64,000 nt of DNA. It comes from Mesotaenium endlicherianum. Lineage: Eukaryota > Streptophyta > Zygnematophyceae > Zygnematales > Mesotaeniaceae. Within the stretch, counting starts at the first letter, position 1. The number at the start of each line of letters is the position of its first letter. The translations under genes and the position numbers were made by a program. The notes under the pieces were generated by a model that was given only the letters and a program-made list of their open reading frames with translations, had not been told where the DNA came from and did no database searches. Below are positions 48,214 to 61,096 of the stretch, one piece after another. Where the stretch lies: contig WELA01012041.1 in the NCBI GenBank assembly GCA_009602735.1, positions 62,001 through 126,000 of the forward strand, given 5' to 3'.

Positions 48214-50660
48214 ATGTCTATTGACATAGAAGAGGCTGGCAGACTCAGCGAGGTCTCCATCCTTTGGAGGCAACTTGTGTTCTCGACGTTCACTCAAGCC
48301 GCCATAGCGTTGCGTAAGCTGTCCAGGGCTGACATAGCGTTGGAGCAGCTTTGTAAGATGCCTAACATATGCCGAGTCACTTTGGAGATACTACTTCCCA
48401 ACGTACAGATGGCGTTTCTGCTACCCTCTTTGGCTTCTGACTTCCCGCTTGTCACCAGCGTACACTTACTCCTCTCTGATGTGCGTGAAGTCCTGTACTA
48501 TGCACAACACTTTGTAGCATCCAAGAACGATCTGGAAGAATTGTGTTTAGAGATCAAAACACTCTCTACTGCATCCACGGGTCTGGTTCCCACAATATCT
48601 TGCCCTCAGCATTCCTATGCGTTATATATGCCCGTCAACGATCTTCGGCGTGGACGTCTACAAGTTTTTGTGATGAGACGACTCTCGCTCTTGCGGAGGT
48701 TTACATTGGACACCTTTGGAATGGATTCAGAGCCCAGTCAGCGGTACGACCAAGCAGCGGTGCGCTCAGCCGTGAACCTTCCTCCCCTGACGCACTTCAA
48801 GATTCTCACGAACTTCCTCGTGCTGCCCTTACCTAGGCGGCTACGTACCTGCAGGGCATTGACCTGCCTGGAGGTGATGAACGCCGATTTCAGATTCGAT
48901 AACGTGTCGAGCTCCATAAAATGCATGATCAGGCTGGATAAGCTGCAGTTACACGGACTGAAGGTATTTTCTGCTTTGCCTAACAAGCGCAGGGTTTGGA
49001 ATTGCGTCATCCAGTGTGCGTTCTGTCAAGACATGTCTTTCACTTTCTTTTCTCATTATCCCGTGCCCATATTCTCTCCATCCGTGTTACCACACTTTGT
49101 GCCAGTTCGCAGATAACACCAACAGCGATCTGGACACTGTCAGCAGAATGTTGGCTCTCACGTCGCTCGACGTCGGCCCTTCGCTGCCGGTGCCACACAG
49201 CGATGTCGCAATTCCCCCCTCCGCAGCCCTCGTGGAGGCACTTAAGGAGAGTGCATGAGCCAGCCTCCAAGAGCTGAGGATGGAGGAAGCATTGTCCAGG
49301 CTTGTGGAGCCGATGCTGAGCTTGCACACGCTGGACATCTTCCTCACCCCGAGTGCAGTACCAGACATATTTGCAGTCACCCCCATCTTGCAAGTGCTAA
49401 ACATGACGGTGTTGCCGGGTGTGGTGTGGCCCTGCCTGGATCTACTCTCAGGCCTGACCACTCTATCTTTGAATTGGCGGAGGGTTGCTCCTCCTCAGCG
49501 TGATGTGGCAATTAGACCCTTTCATTTGTGGGACGTCGGCCCTGCACCGCAAAGGCTACATGTCTTTGAATCGGGTACCTGTTACATGCTCCCGCAAGTT
49601 GCACTTTTGTTGGATTTACGGTCACTCGTCAGTGTGCACATCTGTTGCACTTGCAACCTTCGGGGCGTATGGTATCATTGTTATGCTCGCTATGCCGAGG
49701 CCACATGCAGCAGCCTCACAGATGGTCAGGCTAGGTAGCTATGGAGTGTTTAGGGCGGTCCCTGTTGGGACCACAACTGCTTGCCATTAAATAGGTTGGA
49801 TGGCAGATTGCACATACTCAGCATGGAAATAGCCCTACACATACTTCTGGCCTACTTGGGAACGTTGGTCTAGCACTTGCTGCTCCGGGACCTTGTACTG
49901 TTTCTGTGCTTAGTGAGCCACCAAATCATTCCACTTTAGAGATATTTTCTGCCATTCAAGCCCCGCACATAGATTGGCCATGCAGTGTCTACATCTGTAC
50001 TTGTAATACTTGGCATGCACTTTACAACAATCACAAACCATGTGCTCAACTTCGCGATGTGCCAAGTGCCTACTGGTTCTCCTTCCCACTTTCCAAGCGC
50101 GGTATCCTCATCCTACACACCACATTTTGGCCAGTCTCGTAACATGGAGGAGCTCACGCGCCTCAAAGTTTTGCTTTCATGCCCTGATGTCCACGATCGT
50201 TGGTGTGTTTTGTGACGCGCAATAAAATACTGCGCAGATTCATAACTTTGGTGCCCTCACACGCTCTTGTTGGTTTGTGCACGGTGGCTTATTTTTAGTG
50301 AATCAATTGCTAAGAACTGTTGCGTTCATCCTTTGTGCTTAGCATCCTTAGCCGCCTTCCCATCGTCTTTGCTGGTTTCCATCTTCAAAGCAAGTTTGGC
50401 TGCCCGTTTCATCACAAAACAGATTGTTCACGTGCAAGTTACTGAGATAAAACTCACGATCCACTTGTTCAGGCGCAGCAAACAAACAATCTTGTGAAAG
50501 ACATTTCCTGGGCCATTTCTCGCATATGTGGTGTAGGGCCCCCCCCATCGTCTCCGGGCCTGAACCTTGACCCCACGCTCAACCTACTGCTCAGACTGCT
50601 CCCTACCTCTACATCCGATAGACTCACTCTCAGCTTGTCCTCTGGGCGTGGGGTGGTCTG
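48214..50660 (+). pseudogene. LRR-like (possibly F-box/LRR type) gene with one in-frame TGA
   Basis: The ATG at 48214 in context ACCATGT opens 250 codons (exon 1, 48214-48963). A 142-base GT-AG intron (48964-49105) joins in phase to exon 2, which reads on to about 49480. Later LRR-like exons seem to lie near 50000-50212 and 50473-50660, with less certain borders. Irregular leucine-rich repeats are visible, for example LTCLEVMNADF, IRLDKLQLHGLK, LTSLDVGPSLP, LQELRMEEALS, LHTLDIFL, LQVLNMTVLP, LTTLSLNW and LTRLKVLLS. A TGA at 49256-49258 interrupts exon 2, and coding-like sequence continues in the same frame (SLQELRMEEAL), so this copy is probably broken or a sequencing error. No F-box is clear. 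The role is unknown; such proteins usually bind other proteins. Confidence 0.5.
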
Positions 50661-51150
50661 TCCTGTGCTTACTCCCATCGCACTTATAACCTACTTTTAG
50701 ACGCCAGTCTTGGTACTCTTTAGGATTCTTGCGCTTCTGTCTCCAGTTGACGCCGTGAGAGCCTACCAACATGCTAACATGCTTGTGATTAGAATTGTGG
50801 CTAGCTGAATCTTTCACCGCACTCCGGCTTAACCAAGAGTTGAATGTTCCCACGAGAGCCAAGCATGGCAGGTTGCCTTCTCCCACCACGGGTTGCAGAC
50901 AGTCCTCCAAGAAACGGCCAAAATCTAGGGCACACGCCACCGTCTTGCAGTTCCCCTTCACGTGCTGCTGCTCCCCTCTTAACAAGGTCGTAAGATCTGC
51001 CCAGTCTTTTGCACTGAGATGCCCCAGGCGTGTGCTATCGGATTCTCGGCTAGCCGCTGACTGAGCCGCACGTGCTTCCATGCACAGGTCGCTCCCGCAA
51101 GTGAATATTAATCTCGCCCTCAGAGGCTGGGCCAGACTTTGCAGTTTTCC
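50584..51150 (-). pseudogene. minus-strand open frame of unknown family behind the methyltransferase remnant
   Basis: The minus frame from about 51150 to 50584 is open for some 185 codons and looks protein-like: LRARLIFTCGSDLCMEARAA, LSAKDWADLTTLLRGEQQHV, VACALDFGRFLEDCLQPVVG, NPKEYQDWRLKVGYK. It is in a different frame from the methyltransferase ahead of it and could be a later exon of that gene or a separate one. It overlaps the last proposed exon of the plus-strand LRR-like gene, so one of the two may be spurious at that edge. No family is recognised. Confidence 0.35.
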
Positions 51151-51343
51151 CTCAATTGGCCTCCATTCTTGACCAGTTGAGCCACTTCACAGTTGCCGTC
51201 CTGCCCTGCCTGTGGTCCTCCATACTCACACCCTCGTGACATCCGGGAATGGCCGCCACGGTTGCCAATCCCACCAGCGCGCTCATGTGTATCGCCTGGT
51301 GTATGCGCCCGTTACCCCCTTGCATCTGCCATGCGCTCTTGGG

Positions 51344-53059
51344 TCAAGTGATTGCGCTCGTCAGCACGGCGTGGTGCCTGTGATTGTACTTATCCACGTA
51401 GGCATTAGCGATGCGCCCTTCCAGCCAGCCAGACAAGCTGACCGGTGTAGCATTCTCTAGGTGAAACAGCTGTCGGTTGGCGCTATCCATACATCTCGTC
51501 CACCCGACGGGGAAACCCTGCAATGTCTCCACCTCTGCTACCCCCAGCACCCAAAGGCGGCAGTTTGGACTGCCCTCCTCAACTACAAGCATGTGCCTGA
51601 AGTTTACCCCCGTGATTGTGGGACACACGCCGTATGACTTGAAGGGCGCTGCCTTGTTCACTCCCGTCACCCACACTCCTTTGTACGCCCTCTTGCCCTC
51701 CATGAGATATTGTGCACAGGAGCACAAGCTGGCTTTGCGGCATGTCATCTCTTTGGCTAATAATACGTCTCTGGGTTCTCCAAATTGCATGCCCACTATG
51801 ATGACTCTCTCCCGCAACAGTGGCTGCCCAAAGGACAAGCTTTGGACAGTCCGATATGCCCAGTTGTAACTCAAGGACTGCAATCTGTGGGCCATCTCTG
51901 CTATGTACGGGACATCCTCCACGTTTCCTCTTGCCATTAGTCATGGAACATTCACCAGCACCATTAAGGGTATTTTGTTGTTTTGCAGTAGGTGCCAAAG
52001 ATGACTTACAAGTCCTGTGCGCCACACCGTACACTCCTTGGCCAAAGTGCTAGCTCCGCTGGACACATCTTGACATGGAAAGCCGGCAAGCACCACCTTA
52101 ACCCCTTCTGGTATGGCTGTGACACCCACTATGTCTGCGTGCACTGGAACTCCTGGGAATCTCTCCTTCAACAACTCTCAACAACTCGTGTTGCTTTTGT
52201 CCATCATCGCTATCTTGTGGCCCGCCTCCTTAAAGGCAAGCTCAAATCTACCTATCCCCAAGAAAAGTCCAACTACTTTCAGTACTTTCTTCCTTCTACA
52301 AGTGCTTGCATCTCCCGATGATCCTCCCATATTGTCTTTCCCCTTACGCCTGCCCATTTCCCCCTCGCTATCAGCAGTTGAGGCTAAAAGTCATGACGTG
52401 GAGGAATCTAGGAATCATACAGTTCCTGAGTTTCTCCACGGTTGCGTCGCTCGCGAAGTCACTCCAATTCGGCCTCACGATTTCCTTACTCAACCGCTCT
52501 CACCGTTCAACGTTGCGCAAACCCAGTCACACTCCTTCAGATGGAGGTGGTATTTCCTCACCTTGTCTTTGTCCAGGTAGTAAACTGTGTCATTGTCTCC
52601 CTCAAACCATGAGGCGAACTTCCCTTCCTCCACCTCCGAGCACAGGCCGCCGAACCAATTCGAGGCGTGGGCGTCGCCATACACTCCAACAGCCCACGAC
52701 CCAAAGGTAGTGGCTGGCACCCGGAAAAATATTGCACTCATCCTGAGGGATGGCCCGCATTCACACAAACAGCTGTACATCATGGTATGTTTTCCAGACC
52801 TAGCGGCTGCTGTGTAATGGACGACTTCGATACCAACCCGCGGTCAACAACAACACGTTGCATATGTGGGGCACACACATTTTTGGGTGAGACTCAGACA
52901 TTCCAAGTACATACAAGATGTTAGCAGCTCAACCGCAGTGACGACTACAGTGATAGAACCCATGTGCACGTACCCTGTAGATCTCCTCATTTGAGGTCGG
53001 TGAGCCGGTTTTGGTCGCACCGATACATCTCGCAGGGACTCGGGTTCCATATCTGCCAT
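51344..53059 (-). pseudogene. cytosine-5 DNA methyltransferase homologue, degenerate
   Basis: Minus-strand coding order: a first exon from the ATG at 53059 (MADMEPESLRDVSVRP) with a donor-like GTACGTG; a region with a Tudor- or BAH-like feel (NWFGGLCSEVEEGKFASWFE, about 52660-52600); a segment at about 52500-52380 (IVRPNWSDFASDATVEKLR); then the methyltransferase. Motif I is GLFLGIGRFELAFKEAG (usually FSGIGG), motif IV GFPCQDVS with the catalytic Cys, motif VI VNVP where ENV is expected, motif VIII LRERVIIVG followed by GEPRDVLL, motif IX/X ETLQGFPVGWT and ENATPVSLSGWL. The catalytic Glu of motif VI and the Gly/Ser of motif I are altered. About two in-frame stops and one or two frame changes are present, so the copy cannot be active as read. 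It looks closer to the compact Dcm-like type than to plant MET1 or CMT, because no long N-terminus is seen. Confidence 0.75.
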
Positions 53060-53416
53060 ACTTATGTTTGTTTCGAAATCACCTCTTCATCTTCCCTCTC
53101 ATTTGGACTCCCTCTGCTCCTGTGTAACCTTTTGTGACCTCTTATATGCCGAATCCAGACATCGCCAGTAGGCGGTTTGCACTTACGACGTGCGGCAGCG
53201 TCAATAATTCGATACTCTCATTTTCGACCACTACATTCCTGTCGAACACCGTCCTACGGCGTTCGATTCCGGAACAGCGACTGTCACTGCCACCGACCAC
53301 TGTGACGTGCACGAGAGTGGGTGCACCCTCATCGTCACCTTACTCTCTCTCCATTAGCATGCCTTTTTCCCGTATCCCCCCTTAATTTTCATACTCACTG
53401 TTATCTGACATTCGCC
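53060..53416. promoter_or_regulatory. shared intergenic region between divergent methyltransferase and HIRAN genes
   Basis: 357 bases separate the two proposed start codons (53059 on minus, 53417 on plus). A head-to-head layout this tight suggests a bidirectional promoter. No TATA box or named site is evident. The assignment depends on both start codons being right. Confidence 0.3.
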
Positions 53417-54617
53417 ATGTCTCTTCCTTCTCTGCTGGATGGCCTCTGCGCCCGCGCGGAGTACGTCCTCATGGACGCTAAGCAACTTCAAAATTTAGTG
53501 CACAATTAGTTGGGTCTCCCTTGCAAGTGCAAAGCTACATTGAAGGAATTGAATGAGGAGCAAGCACAGCGGCTGAAGGCTTCTTTGTCCCACCTGAAAC
53601 AGCGGCGTGATATCATTGAGGACAACATTCCGAATAGCAACTTGGAAGCTGAAGAGAGTGGGGGTTCTGCCGGTAGTGTGTCAAAATTTGCTTCACCTCA
53701 GACTGTGGCAGGCGCGGGTGCCTCGGGAGGCACAGCTGCGTCCTCCCGAGTTTGCCTGGCTCTTCCTTGTGTTGCGCAGTGTGTGTCCGGTTGCCTCATT
53801 TGCGTGCTGTACCTTTTCTGACTCCGTTGCACACTTCCATCCGCTTATGGATATGTGTCAGTGACTTATGCTGTAACTTAACGGGCGGTGTGGAGTCAAT
53901 GAATCGTGTCCACTAAATCTTTGGTATCCATTTGGTTTGCTCTTACTCCTACAGTGATACTGGCTGCGTGCTTGCTGTGAAGTCGTTGACGCCCATTGAT
54001 CACGATGTATACATTTGCTTTGTACCCACTCCTGCACTCCACCACCCTCTCCCTCTCTTCCACAAGCGAGAAGCAGCTTTGTCAGCCACTGCGTGCTTGG
54101 CTCACTTGCCTGTAGGTTGTGCTTGTCTCGAAGCTTGTTTACCATCCATAAGATGAGCGGTTGTTGGAGCCACTCTTATCGTTATGTGTTGTAAGAAGTT
54201 CGCGCTTGCCGTGACGCACAAGCAATGTCCTGTTCATTGCCTTCTAGGTCTGAGTGTGTATGTCCAAAGGTGATACATGCATGACACTGCATTTCTGCTC
54301 TTCATTGTCTGGGATCATTCACAAAACACCAAACGCCTTAGTCTATTCTTCTCTGCGTGCGCTTGTTCAGGGGGGAGGAGCGCATGCAAAGCATAGGAAG
54401 CGTTATGACAAGACGCTGTTCTGCATCCATATGGGAAACTTGCACACCGAAAGCAGGGGAATACAGTTCTACCCATAGGTTTACAAGGAAGACGAGGTGA
54501 GCCATGTGCGTTGGTGTGCTACAATACAATATGAGCATAAGACGGGCAGTGTACTTGCACATAGTGCGCTTCAATTACACCTCCCCCCCCGCTCCCCCCC
54601 CCCTCTTGCACACCCCC

Positions 54618-55120
54618 TGTAGTGATTTGAGTTATTATATATTAGTTTGCATATATTTTAATGTTATTAAATATATTTGGAGTAGTATTGTGTGGAGTCA
54701 AGTGTGAATAGGTACTCTAGTAACTTGGTTCATGTCCTTTGAACCTTCCAAGGCATTTTCGAAGTTAGAGGAAAGACCTAGAAGAACTCCATGTGGCAAA
54801 AGTCAAATGTGCCATTTTTAGGTCAAAAGGACATGTGTACATTATTCTAAAAAGAGGTGGCAAGATTTGGGATGTGTTGGGTGCCAACACATCAACATAC
54901 ACCTTCCTAAAAGTTACTTATTTAGCAAGTATATAAACAAGAGCTAGAACATAGAAAGACATGGGAGAATCACTCTTGTACTTGCCAAAATCCAGAAATA
55001 TATTAACTTTCAAGAAGCCATCTCTCTTTCAAGAAGCTACCACTTGTGTTCAAAGATCCTTGTCTTGAATAGATAAAGTATTCTGTTTTACTAAGTACTT
55101 TATCTATCTGTTTCACTACA
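54618..55120 (+). repeat. 5' LTR of copy B
   Basis: A 503-base family-1 LTR begins TGTAGTGATTTGAG and ends TTTCACTACA. It has a TATA box TATATAAA at 54930-54937. Confidence 0.95.
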
Positions 55121-56888
55121 GTGGTATCGGAGCTAGGCACTTTGGTAGCACAAGAAGATGGCCGATCCTCAAGACCAACAGCAAGCTTTCGAAGGAAGCC
55201 CTTCCTCTCCAAGACACCCTCCTCTAGCGCCGATGGGAGAGCCCACTCAAGAACATCTGCAACAACAAGAAGCACCACAAGTAGGAGCACACCCTCCTCC
55301 AGCGTTGATGGGAGAGCCTACTCAAGGAAATCTGCAACAACAAGAAGCACCATAAGGAGGAGCACCGTCAAATCCCGTGGCAGCTGCTATAGCAAAGTTA
55401 ACCCCACCACAAGGAGTTCCCGCGAATGAGTGGGCAGCCTTCTTAATGACCGTCCACAACCAAGAGGGCTTGGCCACCTACGCAGCAACCGTGCAAGCGT
55501 CAAGAGAAGCTATGGCTGCCATGGTTGCCCCTATTGCGAGCAATGCACAAAATCCAGTCTCGGCTCAAGCGCCTCCGCAAGAGGCAACGAGAGCAAGGAA
55601 ACTCATCAAGCCCGGCACACCCAACACTTTCAACCCCGGAAAAGGTGCCAACCTGAATTTATGGCTCTACCAAGTGGAGACGTACCTCGCGTTCGTTGAA
55701 GTACCCGAGGAGGACTACGTTCCCTTTGCCGTTACCTTACTTTGAGGAGCAGCAGCATCATGGTGGCGTAACTATCAAGCGGCTATATATCAAGCTATGG
55801 CGCACCCCATGCTCGGCCAAGAGCCCCCACCATCATATGCAAGATGGGCAGATTTTCGTGAGGCCCTCAAGAAGCAATTCATGCCCATCAATGCGGAGAA
55901 GATTGCCCGAGGAAAGCTCCACCATCTCAAGCAAACGACGTCCGTTCAAGAGTATGCATCCAGATTTCACGCCCTCACTCTTGAGATCCCCAACATGTCT
56001 CTCGAGGAGAAGATTGACCGTTACATCTTTGGCCTCAAACCCAAGGTGGCAAAGGAAGTGGAGTTACGCGACTTGACGGACTTCTCAAAGATCATTGATG
56101 TGGCCCAAAAGGTGGATACCTTGGATTTCAAGCACTCCGTGCCTTCATCTTCACGGGTACCGACGACGCGGGTGTACGCAGCCCCTTCCACATCCGAATC
56201 TGGACCCACACCCATGGAAATCGGAGTTATTAAAAGGGACCCCGCGGCTGCCCGGAAGAGTGGAAGACCCTCCAATGACACTTATGATGCAAGAAACCAG
56301 CAAGGAGTGAAAGCAAGACTCTCCCCGGCTGAAAAAGAAGCTCTCATGACGGCTGGACTATGCTTCTATTGCAAGGAAAAGGGCCATCGTGCACTGTCAT
56401 GCCCCAAAAAGTTGTCAAAAAATAGACAGCGCCGGTAGGCCAGGAGCCTACCACCCCAAGACCCACTTCACGAAAAGGCAACATGCCAAGTGAGGTGGAG
56501 ACCCCCGTTGAAGACGACGTTCCAGCCCCAATGAGTTTGAGAGGTTACCTTGGAGGAGAGAAGGTCCACATCTTGGTGGATAGCGGAGCTCAGGGCAACT
56601 TCATTGCTGCAGAGTTCGCCACCAAGCACGGTATTACTGTGCGAACTCTTGACCACGACGAGGAGATTATGATGCCTGATGGATTCTCCTATACTACCCC
56701 TTACAAGAAGACGTACCCCTTGGCACTCTCTATCAAGTCCTTCAAGGATAGAGTAGTGTTCTCCCCCATGCAATTGGGCAAGTACGACGTCATCCTAGGG
56801 ACGCCTTGGTTGACCAAGCACAACCCCCAAGTTGATTGGAGGACCGGTACTATCAAGATCAAGAATGACATCACTTCAAGAATCTGTA

Positions 56889-56889
56889 N
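56889..56889. other. single-N assembly mark in copy B
   Basis: One N is flanked on both sides by nearly the same 27 or so bases (GAATGACATCACTTCA and so on), which suggests two contig ends were joined without merging their overlap. It is probably an artefact, not biology. Confidence 0.8.
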
Positions 56890-57117
56890 CAAGAATGACA
56901 TCACTTCACGAATCTGTGTTTTGCGCGGAATCCAGAATATCCAGACCCAAGACATCCAGAAGCCGACACACGAGATACTATTGTACGCACTCCAACTCAA
57001 GAGACTTGTGAGGAAGGGACACGAGATTCTTTTGGCCTTGATCACGCCAAAAGACATCAAGAAAGACATCGAGAGTCAAGAAGGCAGCCCCGTTCCCAAG
57101 GAGATACAAGAAGTCTT

Positions 57118-57958
57118 NNNNNNNNNNNNNNNNNNNNNNNNNNNNNNNNNNNNNNNNNNNNNNNNNNNNNNNNNNNNNNNNNNNNNNNNNNNNNNNNNNN
57201 NNNNNNNNNNNNNNNNNNNNNNNNNNNNNNNNNNNNNNNNNNNNNNNNNNNNNNNNNNNNNNNNNNNNNNNNNNNNNNNNNNNNNNNNNNNNNNNNNNNN
57301 NNNNNNNNNNNNNNNNNNNNNNNNNNNNNNNNNNNNNNNNNNNNNNNNNNNNNNNNNNNNNNNNNNNNNNNNNNNNNNNNNNNNNNNNNNNNNNNNNNNN
57401 NNNNNNNNNNNNNNNNNNNNNNNNNNNNNNNNNNNNNNNNNNNNNNNNNNNNNNNNNNNNNNNNNNNNNNNNNNNNNNNNNNNNNNNNNNNNNNNNNNNN
57501 NNNNNNNNNNNNNNNNNNNNNNNNNNNNNNNNNNNNNNNNNNNNNNNNNNNNNNNNNNNNNNNNNNNNNNNNNNNNNNNNNNNNNNNNNNNNNNNNNNNN
57601 NNNNNNNNNNNNNNNNNNNNNNNNNNNNNNNNNNNNNNNNNNNNNNNNNNNNNNNNNNNNNNNNNNNNNNNNNNNNNNNNNNNNNNNNNNNNNNNNNNNN
57701 NNNNNNNNNNNNNNNNNNNNNNNNNNNNNNNNNNNNNNNNNNNNNNNNNNNNNNNNNNNNNNNNNNNNNNNNNNNNNNNNNNNNNNNNNNNNNNNNNNNN
57801 NNNNNNNNNNNNNNNNNNNNNNNNNNNNNNNNNNNNNNNNNNNNNNNNNNNNNNNNNNNNNNNNNNNNNNNNNNNNNNNNNNNNNNNNNNNNNNNNNNNN
57901 NNNNNNNNNNNNNNNNNNNNNNNNNNNNNNNNNNNNNNNNNNNNNNNNNNNNNNNNNN
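57118..57958. other. assembly gap in pol of copy B
   Basis: A run of 841 N covers the place where reverse transcriptase and the start of RNase H lie in copy A. Near-identical copies elsewhere in the genome would explain the failed assembly. Confidence 0.95.
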
Positions 57959-60593
57959 GCCTACGAGTCAAGAAAGCTAAATCCGGCCGAGCAAAATTAT
58001 ACGACCACGGAGCGAGAGGCATTGGCGATTGTACATGCCTTGAAGGTTTGGCGCTACTACGTTAAAGGACGCAAGGAACTGTTCACCACAGACCACGAGG
58101 CGTTAAAGCACCTCCAGACGCAGCCGTATCTCTCAAGGAGACGAGCAAGATGGAGCGGATACTTGCAACAATACAAGATCACGATTCAATACCAACCCGG
58201 CAAGACAAACCCGGCTGACCCCCTCTCGAGACTGCAATTAAACACCGTGATGACATCCGTGAAGACAGATCTGGAAACTCGATTTTCAGCCCCCTATGAA
58301 AGAGACCCTTACTACAAGAACGGAGAAGCAGCCTTGGACCCATACAAGAAGCAAGAAGGCAATTATTGGGTGAGGCAAGACACGGGCTAGAGATGTGTTC
58401 CTAATGACTTAGACCTCCGGCTCTTGCTTCTACGAGAAGCACACGACAACCCTCTTGGAGGACACTTTGGAATCCTAAGGACCACGGGCGTTCTAGCTAG
58501 GACTTATTGTTGGCCAGGCATGTCTAAGCAAGTTAAGGAGTACTGCAGGAGCTGTAACACATGCCAAAGAATCAAGCCATCATCGCAAAAGGCGGGAGGA
58601 CTCCTCCAACCACTACCAATCCCCGAAAGACAATGGACGGACATCTCAATGGACCTTATCGTGGACTTGCCCGTGACACCTCGAGGCCATAATGCAATAC
58701 TCACGGTAGTGGACAGACTCACCAAGATGGCTCATTTTATTCCCACGACGACTAAGGCTACAGCACCACAACTTGCAAGACTCATCTTTGACAACATCTT
58801 CCGACTCCATGGACTACCATCAAGAATTGTGTCGGATAGAGATCCAAGATTCACAAGCCATTTCTGGAAAAATCTCTTCAAGAACTTGGGTACATCGCTG
58901 GATATGTCTACTGCCTACCACCCACAATCAGATGGGCAAACCGAGCGTATGAATCGTACCCTAAAGACCTCTCTAAAGGCCTACGTGTCTACCCTCGAGC
59001 AAGACTGGGACATGTACTTGACCCCCCTCGAGTTTGCCTACAACACTACTACGCAAGCCTCTACCCAAGAGTCCCCATTCTTCCTCAACTATGCCTTCCA
59101 TCCGACCACGCCACTGAGCTTCACGGCTGGCCTTGATGAAGTACCTGCAGCCACAGATTTTATGGAGACATTAGAAGCAGCCCTTACAGCAGCGAAGAAA
59201 GCTCTACAACACGCGCAAGATGCTCAAGCAAGAGTGGCGAACAGATCCAAGAGAGAAATTACGTACAGAGTGGGTGACAACGTGTTACTATCATCCAAGG
59301 ATATTTCCCTGAACAACAGGCCTGCCGGCAGCAAGTTCTCTCCCAAGTATTTGGGACCCTTCAAGATTATCCAGCAAATCAACCCCGTTGCTTTCAAGCT
59401 GGAACTTCCCCAGACTATGCACATCGACCCCGTATTCCACGCTTCCCTCTTCAAGTCATATGTGCAACCCGACAACAAGTTCCCAAGACGTGTGACAACC
59501 CCACCAGCCCCAACAATAGTGGATGATCATTTGGAGTACGAAGTGGAAGACATAGTGGCTATGAGAAATTTCAGGAGACAGCAGCAATACTTGATCAAGT
59601 GGAAAGGATATCCAGATTCGGAGAATAGTTGGGTGGCGGCGCACTACCTTGACAAAGTTCAGAGAAAGTTGAAGCGCTTCCATGCCGCCAACCCCCATCT
59701 TCGACCAGCCCCAAGTCTCTCTACAAAAAGCCCGAAGACTTCAGGGAGGCAGCTTGCCACCATCAAGAAGCAGCACAAGACCCCTTAGAGGCAGCCTGCA
59801 AGAACAAGAAAGAAGAAAAATTGACATTAGACACTCTTCTCTTCTCGCAGTTTCTGGATAGAAAACTAAAACTGCTACTGGTGATAGGTCTCTGCATAAT
59901 AAATTCTGAGAATACACCTGGCTTTAGTCCATGAGTAGCCGGTCATTTAAAGTCCAAGTTTGCTCAATTTGGAGCACTGGTGAAAGAGATATGATGCTCT
60001 AAGTAGAAGCGGGTCAGGCTGCTGGCATTGTTAGGGCAGAAGATGCCTTCTGACATTGTGCCCTCCTCTGAACTTGGAATGCTCTGAAACTCAAGACTCT
60101 GGTAGAACATCTTACAGCGCCCAGATTGAGACTTAGTTTGCAGCATTTGGAGAAGTATAGAAGGACTTATGCTTTTCTGAAGTTTCTGCACAGATTTGGA
60201 GGAGTGCCTACTCTCTCAGCTCTCAACGACACTCAAGAGATTAGAATGCTCTCAAATTTGGTGACCCGGTAGAATTCTCTAACGCGGTCCGTTTGGCACT
60301 TGAGTTCTTAGATTTGGAGCAGTTCTGTGGCCACTATGAATTTTTGAATTTGTGGCAGATTCTGGGCCAACTTGTACAATTTTCTTTATCATTAAGGAGT
60401 AGGCTAGCCAATAAGGTCACACCACCTACGACCTTACCTAGTCTACCTTACATGTGTAGCACCTGACTTGGCGCCTTTGACTAGTCCTCTTCACATGTGT
60501 GGCATCTGACTTGAAACTGTTGACTAGTTTGCTCCACATGTGTAAGACCTGACTTGACGCGCCGAGACGTCGCTTTTTCTATCGGGGGGGTGA

Positions 60594-61096
60594 TGTAGTG
60601 ATTTGAGTTATTATATATTAGTTTGCATATATTTTAATGTTTTCAAATATATTTGGAGTAGTATTGTGTGGAGTCAAGTGTGAATAGGTACTCTAGTAAC
60701 TTGGTTCATGTCCTTTGAACCTTCCAAGGCATTTTCGAAGTTAGAGGAAAGACCTAGAAGAACTCCATGTGGCAAAAGTCAAATGTGCCATTTTTAGGTC
60801 AAAAGGACATGTGTACATTATTCTAGAAAGAGGTGGCAAGTTTTGGGATGTGTTGGGTGCCAACACATCAACATACACCTTCCTAGAAGTTACTTATTTA
60901 GCAAGTATATAAACAAGAGCTAGAACATAGAAAGACATGGGAGAATCACTCTTGTACTTGCCAAAATCCAGAAAAATATTAACTTTCAAGAAGCCATCAG
61001 TCTTTCAAGAAGCTACCACTTGTGTTCAAAGGTCCTCGTGTTGAATAGATAAAGTATTCTGTTTTACTAAGTACTTTATTTATCTGTTTCACTACA
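60594..61096 (+). repeat. 3' LTR of copy B
   Basis: A 503-base family-1 LTR follows the polypurine tract, ends TTTCACTACA and is followed by the CCCCC duplication. Confidence 0.95.

Larger units (their letters stand above)
54618..61096 (+). mobile_element. family-1 chromovirus copy B, full length, with assembly gap
   Basis: The LTRs are 54618-55120 and 60594-61096 (503 bases each), differing by about 2 percent. The target duplication CCCCC lies at 54613-54617 and 61097-61101, within a C-rich tract. The primer-binding site is 55122-55133. Gag starts at 55158, the protease is near 56570, and integrase plus chromodomain occupy about 58430-59680; the reverse transcriptase falls in the gap. The polypurine tract GGGGGGGTGA ends at 60593. 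Sequence is very close to copy A, so it is young. It has a few breaks outside the gap, and what the gap holds is unknown. Confidence 0.95.

Noticed and set aside
56860-56920. Short tandem duplication in copy B
   Set aside because: It straddles a single N and repeats nearly the same 27 bases, so it is most likely two unmerged contig ends.
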